DNA of 64,000 bases from Bolinopsis microptera (taxonomy: Eukaryota > Ctenophora > Tentaculata > Lobata > Bolinopsidae), in assembly GCF_026151205.1 (NCBI RefSeq), contig NC_087072.1:3865375-3929374 (forward strand), given 5' to 3'. Shown piece after piece: positions 37,901 through 49,900 of the stretch (the stretch's first letter is position 1; each line of letters begins with the position of its first letter). A program made the position numbers and the translations under genes. The notes under the pieces are model-generated. The model was not told where the DNA came from, did no database searches, and worked only from the letters and a program-made list of their open reading frames with translations.

Positions 37901-40900
37901 GAGAGGATCTGATAGTTAGTCAGCCTGGTCAGGAAGTGGGTTGTGGTGCCGAAACTTTATTTTGTGGAGCGGACGACAACATCTATAACTCTTTGATCAA
38001 GCAATAGAAAATATCTCATGTAAAGATCAGTGTTGATTTGTAATTTTGTATCTCCACGTGATTTGCTGGTATTTATAGGTATTCTTCAATAGAATAGTAG
38101 AATGTAGAATGATATCGCAAAGACAAAAATATGTAGACGATATTTGATATTTGACGATATTTGAGTGAGAATATGAAAGAAACGTGACCAGACTAGAAAC
38201 TGATTTGGTATATATTATCAAGTTTAACGTGTACTTATATTATGTCTTATTGGAAATCCATTTCATTATTCATTCGAATATCAGGAGACTTTTTATTGCA
38301 GTATCCAGATCTTCTCATCACGAGAACCACTTCTATTTATGGACGGCGCCGCGAATAGAGAATCTATATTCTACAGTTTACTCGCACTGTTAGTAATAAT
38401 TTGACTATTGATACTTCTATATCAAAGCAGTTCAAATTCAATCTTCATATCGTCCAATCTTTGATTTTATTTCCCAGGTGTCAGGCTGCAGTCACTAGTC
38501 CATTGTCTTTGTACTGGACAGAGTGCTTTATAGTCGGGGATTACGCACTAACTACTGACAAGGCTGACGGGTGGCACACAGCAGCTAGAATTTGCTTCCA
38601 TCCTGCCTTCACAGAGGGTACTTCATAGATCTTATTACTTTCTAACTTATAATTCGAAAGTGTCTCTTTGCTCGTACGTATGACGATGGAAACGAGCACG
38701 TGCACGTACAAAGATTATTGAATGGGCATTATGATCGGATTTGTAGTTATTACGGTGTCGGGAACGTGTGTTTTACATTTAAATCGGCTGTATTTTCGGT
38801 TGGGATGGATAACTTTCGATGCGATAAAAAGCTCTTCTAACCTATAATCCCCAACAGAACGATGTTTAAAACCTAACTTATCTGCAACTGGGATTATATT
38901 ATCACGTGTTAAATACTCGTCTGATGAAGCGTGCAAGGAACTGTGTATCGCTACTGACAGGTACGTTCAGGAACTAGATAGTAGATACTTAACTCCTGCT
39001 TATAAAATTTAAACATTACTTTGGTCCATTAATTTTCCAACGTATTAATATTATGTATAATATCCTCCGATAGTTTCTTCATGTGAGATATATAAGCTGT
39101 CTCCCCCCCTGTATTAGTGATTCGTCTTGTTCAGGTGTCAGGCTATAGTAATATCAAATGATAGAGTAATTCGCTGTTTATTAGTCTCATGATTGAAATA
39201 CTGATAGTTGGATAATATCCGGTTGGAATAGACAATGCCTACATTCCTAACTTCCTGTTTCATTTGTCAGGTGTCAGGCTATAGTGATTGGTCCCCTGAC
39301 CTGGTATACGACAGAATGTTTTCTATATGGGGAGTACGACTTAACAACATACAAAGCTACAGGGTGGCACGCAGCTCTGAGAACGTGTTTTCATCCTGAG
39401 GGTTAATTTAAAAACTGGGCTCAATGAATAGAGTTGCCGTTGAGTATTCATTATGAAAATGTTTTGCTTGCTAAAAATCACTGGACAAATATTATGATCG
39501 TATGTTTTATTTTTGAAAATTATTTGCAATGGCGTTTTCAAATTTCATTTATCTGAACAAATGTCCAGAATTGGATACAGATACCCCATTTCATTTCGTA
39601 CATTAAAAGAATTTTATAAATCTGTTAAATTAACATTCTGGCACATTGCCAGATTTTTAAGATGCCACCTCATCCCTGTCGGTATTTAGTTTATAAAGCC
39701 TGTTTGTTTATTTTCGTCGACCGTAAAACTAATTTCACAGACCGTTCACCAGTATTTCATTGACGCTTGCTGATACACACACCGGATTCCGAATTAACGA
39801 TGAATGACCAGAAGAGCGTCCGACTAAATTAAATTCCACGGTCAGCTTTCGATACTGATTTTCCCTTGTCGTATTTCTTGCTACATGCCGTTTAGAATCG
39901 CGAGCGTTCGGCGTCATTCAGATTACATTCTTGATGACTGGTGATATTTATTAGTGGCAATTAGTGGTGGCTAATCCAATCCCTGCATCTCCATGTTGAT
40001 CACTTATGATGGAGGTCTCCACCTATACTACCAAAGATCGGGTGCAAAGCTCAGTATTTTGGTATATGTTACGTTTTTCATTGGTTTTAGACAAAATAGT
40101 TGGAAAATCGCCTTTTTTAATCTGGTCTGCAGATCATTCATTTCTAATAATTTTTTAAAACCATAAGAATATTTGTCTTTATAGTATTAGGGACTATTTT
40201 AAGGAGTTTTATTCAAAGCTTATCGTATTGCAAAACTGATAACCGATCTCCACCTGACAGTATTATGACGAGTAGATTGACAAAGAGTGTTCTAGTCTGT
40301 ATACTAGTGGGATGCGTGCGGAGTAAAGGGGCGACAGGAGGAAGGGGTGGAGGACGGGGTAAACCTCAGATAGAACAAGTGCAGCAAAACACTGGAGATC
40401 TCAGTAGTGTCAGGAACATCGGCATACTTGAAAATCACAACTGGTTTGTATATGGTCCAGTATTAGGCTGCATCTTTCTCATCACACTCTGTTTGGCGTA
40501 CGACAAGATCTACCGCTGCTACCTCTCTACACAGGATTTTGAAGAGAAGTTTGAGGAGCCAACCTTGGTGATCGATAGTCCTCCTAGTAGTGTAAACCAC
40601 AGCGAACAGAAACTCTTACTTACTATTGAGAAGCCTACTCAGGACAACTTGTCTGTTCTCTCTGTAAGAGAACAACAGACAAGACTGGCAGGGTCTGACA
40701 AGATGGGATCTACAGGGTACTCAGATACGGAGAGAATTGTGATCACGAGGAAACTATCAGAGAAACCTCACGAATCAGCCGGCCAGTATTGGATCAATGA
40801 TCATCAGAGATATCATGAGGCGATACCAACAAACGTGACTACACTTTCCGACACACAACACCAGGTTCTGAGCTCCAATTCACTAATGGAACATTGCCTC

Positions 40901-43900
40901 AAAACATTTCATTTGGAGTCCGCGAGGCCCGAAACATTGCATCTAGAGAAAAACAGTCAGGCGTTACTGCGGAAACAAGAAACACAGACAGGCGGAAGAT
41001 TTGAGAAGATGGAAGATCAACGGCAGAATGGCAGAAGGATGGATAGGGTGAGAAGCGAAACAGACCGAAGTGAGACAGCACGCAATTATAAAAGTCAGAG
41101 AAGTGATGGGAGGTCAGAAAAAGGGTCCATGGGTAGAAAAAACCTTGAACTGGTAACCTTGTTGCCTGCACAAACGCGTTAAAGAGAATTAAAGATGGTT
41201 GGGAATATTTATCTCTTACTACCCTCAGTCAGAGGATGAATTGTAATTTACCTTGGAGCGAACATTCCGCACGCCAATCCAACATTGTTGCTTACTTCTA
41301 AGGAAAGTGATACACACAAGGTTCTATGAATTTAGTGCTACTCAATTGACGTTGTTACATTTATGATTGAAGTTGTAGAAAGTCAACTAAACAGATCCAG
41401 ACAACACAATCTTTATTATCATGTTAATTAATTTCAGGACACAAATTAAGTTTAATAATATGTGTAATTAAGTTTAATAATATGTAGTATTATGTTTAGT
41501 AAATTTAAATTAAGTTTATTTTCTGTTTCTATAAATTCAAACTCATCCAGCAAAGAGCCTAATATAGACCATGTGCTGCGAAATAATGGCACTGTAACCA
41601 GAGTGTTTTGCAAAGAGTTATCATAAAATCAAGGACAGAACACATACCGTATCTATTGATCCGGATACAGTCGCTAATATCGAGAGAAGTGAGGTTAGGA
41701 AGATTGCTGGAGAGTAGCCGAATAGTTTCACAAGACACCGTGTCTCGGCCTCCGCTAATGTTAAGCTTCTCCATTGTTACACATCGCACTGCAGGGTTTA
41801 AATCAATTTTAGTGGCTATGATAGCAGTGAATATCCCGAATTTGGAGGGCAATTTGAAGGGCAAACTAATGATAATTACTCTATGTCATGCAGTAACCGC
41901 GCGGTTTCTCATAGTAGTTATAAATAGTATAGTACTATAAATAGTAGTGTTATTCAAGATAACTCGATCATCGTTATTAGTTAAAATAACAGAAAAGCAG
42001 GTTCTTTTGCGATAGTCAAAACGCGACAACTAGCGCTGGATGGCGACAACTAGCGCTATCCAGCGCTAGTTGTCGCCATCCAGCGCTAGTTGTCGCTATC
42101 CAGCGCTGGATAACGCTGGCCAGCGCTAAATATATATGTTCGATAATTGTCGCTATCCAGCGCTAGTTGTCGCCATCCAGCGCTAGTTGTCGCCATCCAG
42201 CGCTAGTTGTCGCTATCCAGCGCTAGTTGTCGCTGGCTATGCGACACTGTCGCACGCGATAGTTTGCGATGGCCAGCGCAACTGGCCATCGCAGAAAACA
42301 GTTCGATAACTAGCGCTGGATAGCGACAACTAGCGCTGGATAGCGACAACTAGCGCTGGATAGCGACAACTAGCGCTGGCCAGCGATATCCAGCGCAAAA
42401 TTTTTGCGCTATTGGGGGGGGGGGGGGGGGGGGGGGGGTGTCATGTCCGTCTATGTCCGCCTATGTCCTGTCCTTTTTGGATTCTATGAGACAACGGACG
42501 TGTTTTTTGGGACATTGGCGGACACGGACGGACATTGGCGGACTCGGACGGACATTGGCGGACTCGGACGGACATTGGCGGACTCGGACGGACATTGGCG
42601 GACCCGGACGGACATTGGCGGACTTGGATGGACATTGGTGGACATTAGCGGACATTGGTGGACATTAGCGGACAAACATTTTGAGGACTGAAGAGTACTG
42701 AAGAGTACTGAAGAGTACTGAGGAGGATGGCTGAGAAGGATGGCTGAGGAGGATGGCTGAGGAGGATGACTGAGGAGGATGACTGAGGAGGATGACTGAG
42801 AGGGAGGAGAAGGATCAGGAAGACCCAGGAGGAGGAGGAGGAGGAGGACCCAGAAGGAGGACCTAGGAGGAGGAGGAGGAGAACTGAGGAGGATGACTGA
42901 GGAGGAGGAGGATGGCTGAGGAGGATGACTGAGAGGGAGGAGGAGGAAGAGGAGGAAGAGGACTGAGGAGGAGGAGGAGAAGGACTGAGGAGGAGAAGGA
43001 GGACCCAGGAGGAGGAGGACCCAGGAGGAGGACCCAGGAGGAGGACCCAGGAAAAGGCCCCAGGAGGAGGAGGAGGACTGGGGAGGAGAAGAACTGTTGA
43101 GGACTGATGAGGAGGACTGAGGACGGGGAGGAAGAGTAGGAGGAGGACTGAGGAGGGGAGGAGGAAGAGGACTGGGGAGGATGGCTGAGAAGGATGGCTG
43201 AGGAGGATGGCTGAGGAGGATGACTGAGGAGGATGACTGAGGAGGATGACTGAGAGGGAGGAGAAGGATCAGGAAGACCCAGGAGGAGGAGGAGGAGGAC
43301 CCAGAAGGAGGACCTAGGAGGAGGAGGAGGAGAACTGAGGAGGATGACTCAGGAGGAGGAGGACTCAGGAGGAGGCACGAGGAGGACTGAGAAGGAGGAG
43401 GACTGAGGAGGACCCAGGAGGAGGACCCAGGAAAAGGCCCCAGGAGGAGGAGGAGGACTGGGGAGGAGGAGAACTGTTGAGGACTGATGAGGAGGACTGA
43501 GGACGAGGAGGAAGAGTAGGAGGAGGACTGAGGAGGGGAGGAGGAAGAGGACTGGGGAAGATCAGGAAGACCCAGGAGGACCCAGGAGGAGGAGGAGGAG
43601 GACCCAGGAGGAGGAGGAGGACTGAGGAGGACTGTGGAGGAGGACTGACGATGACTGAGAAGGAGGAGGACTGAGGAGTACTGAGGAGGATGGCTGAGGA
43701 GGATGGCTGGGGAGGATGGCTGAGGAGGATGACTGAGGAGGATGACTGAGAGGGAGGAGGAGGACTCAGGAGGAGGACTCAGAAGGAAGAGGAGGACTCA
43801 GGAGGAGGACTCAGGAGGAGGACTCAGGAGGAGGACTTAGGAGAAATGAGAAGGAGGACTGAGGAGAACTGAGGAGGAGGAGGAGGAGGAGGACTGAATA

Positions 43901-46900
43901 GGAGGAGGAGAAGGAGGGGGACTGGGAGAGGACTGGGGAGGAGGAATGATGAGAAGGATGAGGAGGAGGACCCAGGAGGAGGAGGACTGAGGACCGAGGA
44001 GGAAGAGGAGGAGGATGAAGAGGAGGAGGAGGACCCAGGAGGAGGAGGACTGAGGAGGAGGACTGAGGAGGACTGAGGAGGACTGAGGAGGATGGCTGAG
44101 GAGGATGACTGAGAGGGAAGAGGAGGAGGAGGACCGAGGAGGACTGAGAAGGAGGAGGAGGAGGACTGAATAGGAGGAGGAGGGGGACTGGGGAGGACTG
44201 AGGAGGAGGATGGAGGACTGAGGAGAAGGATGAGGAGGAGGACTGAGGAGGACTGAGGAGGAGGATGAAGAGGAGGAGGAGGAGGAGGACCCAGGAGGAG
44301 GAAGAGTAGGAGGAGGAAGCATCTAAATGTTATTTCCATTTTTGTCCGTTTTTGTCCATTTTTGTCCGTTTTTGTCCGCTCTATTTTTTGTCCGTTTTGA
44401 AAATATAGGGTACCGAACGGACAAAAAACATGATCCCCCTATAACAGCAAAAATTGAACATTTTATTTAGCAATTTAGGTGTCCATTAATGTCCGCCTAT
44501 GTCCGCCTATGTCCGTCTATGTCCGCCTATGTCCGTCTATGTCCGCCTATGTCCGCCTATGTCCGCCTATGTCCGCCTATGTCCGCCTATGTCCGTCTAT
44601 GTCCTGTCCTTTTTGGATTCTATGAGACAAGCGGACATAGACGGACGTGACACCCCCCCCCCCCCGCTATTACTCGTCAGCTAGCGCTGGCCAGCGCTAA
44701 CCAGCGCTAACCAGCGCTAACCAGTGCCCGCCAGTGCTAGCCAGCGCTAGCCAGCGCTGGCCAGCGCTAGCGCTAGCTGACGAATAATATCGCAACTATA
44801 TTGCGCTGGCCAGCGCTGGCTGACGAGTAATACTAATATCGAGCGTGCTTAATCACTCTATAGTCGATCTTCTCGAGATTGTTCTTAAAGGGCCCCCGAT
44901 GGTTGTAACCAACTTCAATCGATGCAATGTATTTTTGGACGCTAATTCCGAATCAACCCCCATGACATAGGGTTAAAATGCTCTCCTGACGAGATATTGG
45001 CGAAAAACTGTATCTATCACGTGATATGATTATGACCGTATAAGGAAGTTAGTCTAATTTCTCGTTAGGGTTAGGGTTTCAGCATATGTTTTTGTTAAGG
45101 ATTGGGTTAGGGTTAGGGTTGGAATCAGATTAGAGGGATAGGGTTTCAAAAAGTCGTTCAGAACCAGCAAGAGTCAGAGAATGGGTTAAAAAAGTCACGT
45201 GACAGTTGAGTGTAAAGTGATTAATCATCATCCGAGTAATATCGCAAGTATATGATTTTGATACATTGCGCTGGCTAGTGCTGGCCAGCGCTAGCTGACG
45301 AGTAATAGCGCAAAAATTTTGCGCTGGATATTGATGGCCAGCGCTGGCTATCGCTTAGCGCTGGCCAGCGCTAGTTGTCGCTATCCAGCGCTAGTTGTCG
45401 CTATCCAGCGCTAGTTATCGAACTGTTTTCTGCGATGGCCAGTTGCGCTGGCCATCGCAAACTATCGCGTGCGACAGTGTCGCATAGCCAGCGACAACTA
45501 GCGCTGGATAGCGACAACTAGCGCTGGATGGCGACAACTAGCGCTGGATGGCGACAACTAGCGCTGGATATCGACAATTATCGAACATATATATTTAGCG
45601 CTGGCCAGCGTTATCCAGCGCTGGATAGCGACAACTAGCGCTGGATGGCGACAACTAGCGCTGGATAGCGCTAGTTGTCGCCATCCAGCGCTAGTTGTCG
45701 CGTTTTGACTATCGCAAAAGAACCGAAAAGCAATATATTTAAAGTCACTATTGTGACGGTAAATTAGAACTAGACAGAAACAAAGTGTGAAGGGCCTGAA
45801 CGGAACCCCTCGGTTTCAGTTCCTTGTTTAGGGAGGAGGCTGGGAGCCCAGGGGAATTTTGTGGAATTATGTGTGACTCTATTATGGGGTTTGCCTAAAT
45901 CCATTAAGGCATTCCCGAAAATACCTCAAAATTCCTAAAATATCCCGTGGCTTATATTAACAATATATGATAGATGTCATTCTATGGTTGTATGGTGTTA
46001 TATATGCAATGAGGCATTAGTCTGTTGTCGGAAAGACATTTGAAAACATATTGCTAATTATTATATTATATTTCTTAGCAACGCCAATTTGAGTTAGAAA
46101 ATGTGAAGTCTTAAATGATTAAAAAGTTGAACTAACATGGGAAGAGTCTATTGTAGGTCTTCTCACTGATGTTGCACCACGCCATGTTCAGCTCCTTTAA
46201 CTTAGTGCAGTTCCGAGTTACAGCCACCAGCTGTGAAGCATTAACATTCTGGCACATGGCCAGGTTTAGGATCTGCAGTTGTGAGCACTGTGCCACAGCG
46301 CGCAGCACTGGCCCTGATATTGTTACAGACTCCAGGTTAAGCTTGACAAGGTTAGGAGCACAGTCCAGGAGGCGAGATAGTTGGGTGGGTAGGATGTTAC
46401 ACAGACCAAAGTCAGCGTACTCCAGTAAAATAGACTCTCTTCGCTGGAGTATCAGGATGTTAATCGTTTGTGTGATCTACCTTATTGGAACTTGCGTCAG
46501 GTTATAACCTCCAATAAAACCAAACCGTGGCTTCAAAATAATGTTTAAGATATGAACCTTTCTTGGTGACGGGGCAGTGCGTTCCTTGACGTCCCCACAG
46601 GAAAGTGACAAGTACTTTGTTCCGTATCCCAGGACAGTTAGTAACTTGTCGAAGGGTATAGCCCGCTGGGTCAGGTTGAATTGAGTCCACAGCAGCCTGT
46701 CGTACGATAACGCTCTCCAGTGTCGACACACCTGCCGGTTACATAGTTTAAATAATTAAATTAAAATTACGATTAAGGTAAATAGCTAGTGGCACACTGT
46801 TTCCTTTTCAAGGACTCGATACTCGTTACCATCCATTTGCCCTCTACTAAATGCTTCAAACCCATCTTGGATCAAAAGTTGTGAGATATAACAGGTGTTA

Positions 46901-49900
46901 AGAGTATAATATCTTTTCTTAAAAGCTATTTCCGTGACAACCTGTCGCAGTTAAATGGTGAAAAAAGTAAACCATATGCGCGAACTTTCGAGAAGACTAG
47001 GATCAATGACCTGTAATTAGGTGAACACGTGTTTACCACATGTTTAGGGTTTACCACATGTTTAGTGTTTACCACATGTTTAGTGTTTACCACGTGTTTA
47101 GGGTTTACCACGTGTTTAGTGTTTACCACGTGTTTAGTGTTTACCACGTGTTTAGGGTTTACCACGTGTTTAGTGTTTACCACGTGTTTAGGGTTTACCA
47201 CGTGTTTAGTGTTTACCACGTGTTTAGTGTTTACCACGTGTTTAGGGTTTACCATGTGTTTACGTTGGAAGGTCACCAACAGTGGAGCACACTTGACTGA
47301 ATCCAGATATATAAGTTAGTAAGTTCGTGATATAATTTTACAATCTCTTCAATCTGAATGAATGTGAGAAATTCATACTACTTTATTTTATACTTTAAAT
47401 AGTTTTTTGCGGAACCAACCCCAGCGAACTTTGGGTTCCGAACAGAAATTTAGGCTTATCTAAATCTTTTGCTTTTATTTCATCGAACGTATAGGCAATT
47501 GTAACTTTATAATCAGTAAGTGGCATTGCTAATTTAGCGTCGATAACATACAAATTACTTACATTTTAAGAACATCTGTCATGATAATTACTAAAAGGAA
47601 AGGCCCGAGAATTCAAGTTTCCACACTGATGCCTCTGTTACAGTTGGTAAACTGCTTACCCAAGCTAGTAAAGTAGTGACCTTCAAATCATTCTTATCTC
47701 TAATAATCCTGGAGTTCTTGAAACAAAAATCTCCAATGTTTTATTTCAGTTAATTAAATATGATGCCGAAGGACGCTGTGAATGATAGCTAGCTGTTATC
47801 CATTAAGCTGATTAAGAACCGAGTAAAGGCAACTACCACCCTGTTTTCCATAATAGTTTGTGGACTACTATCTAGTACTCATTACCAGTATTAGCAGCTG
47901 CTGGGCACATGTCTCTTCGAGGTAAAAATATGCGCATTTATAAACTTTATTTAATTAATGGCTTGTGAGCATGTTTGTTGAGAAACGTTAAGTGAAAGTG
48001 CTGGTGACGATGAGAAAGACCATAAACCAGGGATTCCTTCGGGAGCATGTAAGATTATATCCAAAGTTTGTTCGCCAATGGGGTGTGTCTGGGTGTCAAA
48101 GATCTTCAAGGTGGGTGCTACTTGTGATGAACTCTAGAAGGATGGGATGGTAATACTCGGTCTGGCCGTCTGGAAGCCCATAGAATTCCAGTTCAGAAAC
48201 CGAGTAAGGATGTGCGGCTACTGAGAAGCGTCCTTAAAGTTTATTTGGGTTAGAAACGACATCTGGGTCCCTATCCTCGCACAAGATTATTCTCAATTTT
48301 CTTGTTGTGTTCCACAAATATGAGGCCGAAGGACGCTGTGAATGTTAGCAGCTGTTATATAAGCTGATTAGTACGAGTAAAGGCAACTACCACCCTGTTT
48401 TCCATAGGGGGGGGGGGGGGGGGGGTCCAAGGGGAACTTTGGGGAGTTTTGGGGAACTTTTTTTTGGGGAACTTCAGGAAACCTGGGGGACTTTCCCAAA
48501 GTTCCCCAAAAAATTATCAATGAAACAAATAATTTTGGGGAATTTTGGGGAACTTTTTTTTGGGGAACTTCAGAAAGTTCCCCAAAATTCCCCAAAATTC
48601 CCCAAAGTTCCCCAAAAAAATTATCATGCCAAAAAAAATTATCATGCTGCAAGTATCAACAAGTAAGTTAAGATTATACTTTATAATAACACTAGAAAAC
48701 CCGTGGTCACAGGGAGGAAGCTAATATTGATAGTATTTTTTGTTAGTAAGTTTAATCTCATCAAAAAATATCCTACAAAACCGAAGATACAGCCCATTAA
48801 AATGTTGCTTGTGCTAAACACAGCGTAATATCAACAAAACCGATCAAAATGAAGTTAAAACAATCATTGCACGTGCACGTAACAACCCTCGTTACCATGG
48901 TTACTATGCAACTTCTTATTCCTCGTCTAATTTGCACGTGGGCGGTCGTAAAGAAATAATTCTTTGAATTATAGTAGAGATACATGTTAACATTAATGGG
49001 TATTAATGTATATTAGAGAAATTTTGAATAATTTTGAATAATTTTGGGGAATTTTGGGGAGTTTTGGGGAACTTTTTTTTGGGGAACTTCAGAAATCTTG
49101 GGGGACTTTACCAAAGTTCCCCAAAGTTCCCCTTGGACCCCCCCCCTCCATAATAGTGTGTAGACTACTATCTAGTACTCATTACCAGTATTAGCAGCTG
49201 CTGGGCACATGGTCTTAACGTATAAATAGCGTGTAATAGCTCAAATACTTAAGCAGTACTCATGTCACCAGTCCAGCTATTCCAACGATTAACACGTTAG
49301 TCTCTTTCAATCGTGTATCAAACTACGAGCTTTTAGATCGTAGGCATTTGTTTGTGTCCACACTAATTTCTAGGTGAGCTAAAGATGCACTACAATATTA
49401 GTAGTAAGAGTAGAGAGGCTAGTAAGCTAAATAATACTACTACTAGTTACTGTTAGCAAAACAGATCATTTATCCGTTTCTTTGTTTTATAAAATAAGTT
49501 TATTACAGGAAAAATAAAATGATCGACAACACATTGGTAAAGGTAACCAAAACAAACACCTGTGCTGCTAAAGAGTGTGCTAATTGTTTTATCGTGGTTT
49601 TGAAAACGAATTAACTTAGCACAAACCGTGCACAAACTGTAAAGTGTAGACCGTGAACGTGTTATTTTGCATACCATTCATATCTCTTCGAGGTAAAAAT
49701 ATGCGCATTTATAAACGTCATTTAATCAATGGCAATGTGACTTGTGAGCATGTTTGTTGCGAAACGTTAAGTTGATTAGATTGGTAAATCGTTGTCACGT
49801 GTCAGAAAAAAAGTTGATTCACCTGTACCTTCCCTCTTGCAACCAGGTCTATTTAAATACGATTTCATACGCTTGGCCAGTTTATAATCGAACCATCAAA

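Larger units (their letters stand above)
42000..45724. mobile_element. Inverted-repeat element with 8-bp target duplication
   Basis: Ends are GGTTCTTTTGCGATAGTC and its reverse complement. GAAAAGCA repeats exactly at 41992-41999 and 45725-45732. Inside each end are arrays of TAGCGCTGGATAGCGACAAC units in both orientations, then GCGCTGGCCAGC palindromes. An 8-bp duplication suggests hAT-like or similar mobilisation, but no transposase is present. It is itself interrupted by poly-G element 3. It lies in the SKP2 intron between exons 5 and 6. Confidence 0.8.

Noticed and set aside
43824-44339. Pro/Ser/Leu-rich 160-170 codon frames on the minus strand
   Set aside because: Translation of a CCTCCT-rich minisatellite, not a gene.
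45064-45145. Possible telomere or chromosome-fusion point
   Set aside because: Only a few degenerate TTAGGG units, inside a mobile element, with no long array or orientation switch.
46926-47319. Regularly spaced repeats resembling a CRISPR array, and the repeat proteins read through it
   Set aside because: Units are contiguous with no unique spacers, and the host is a eukaryote; it is an 18-bp minisatellite.
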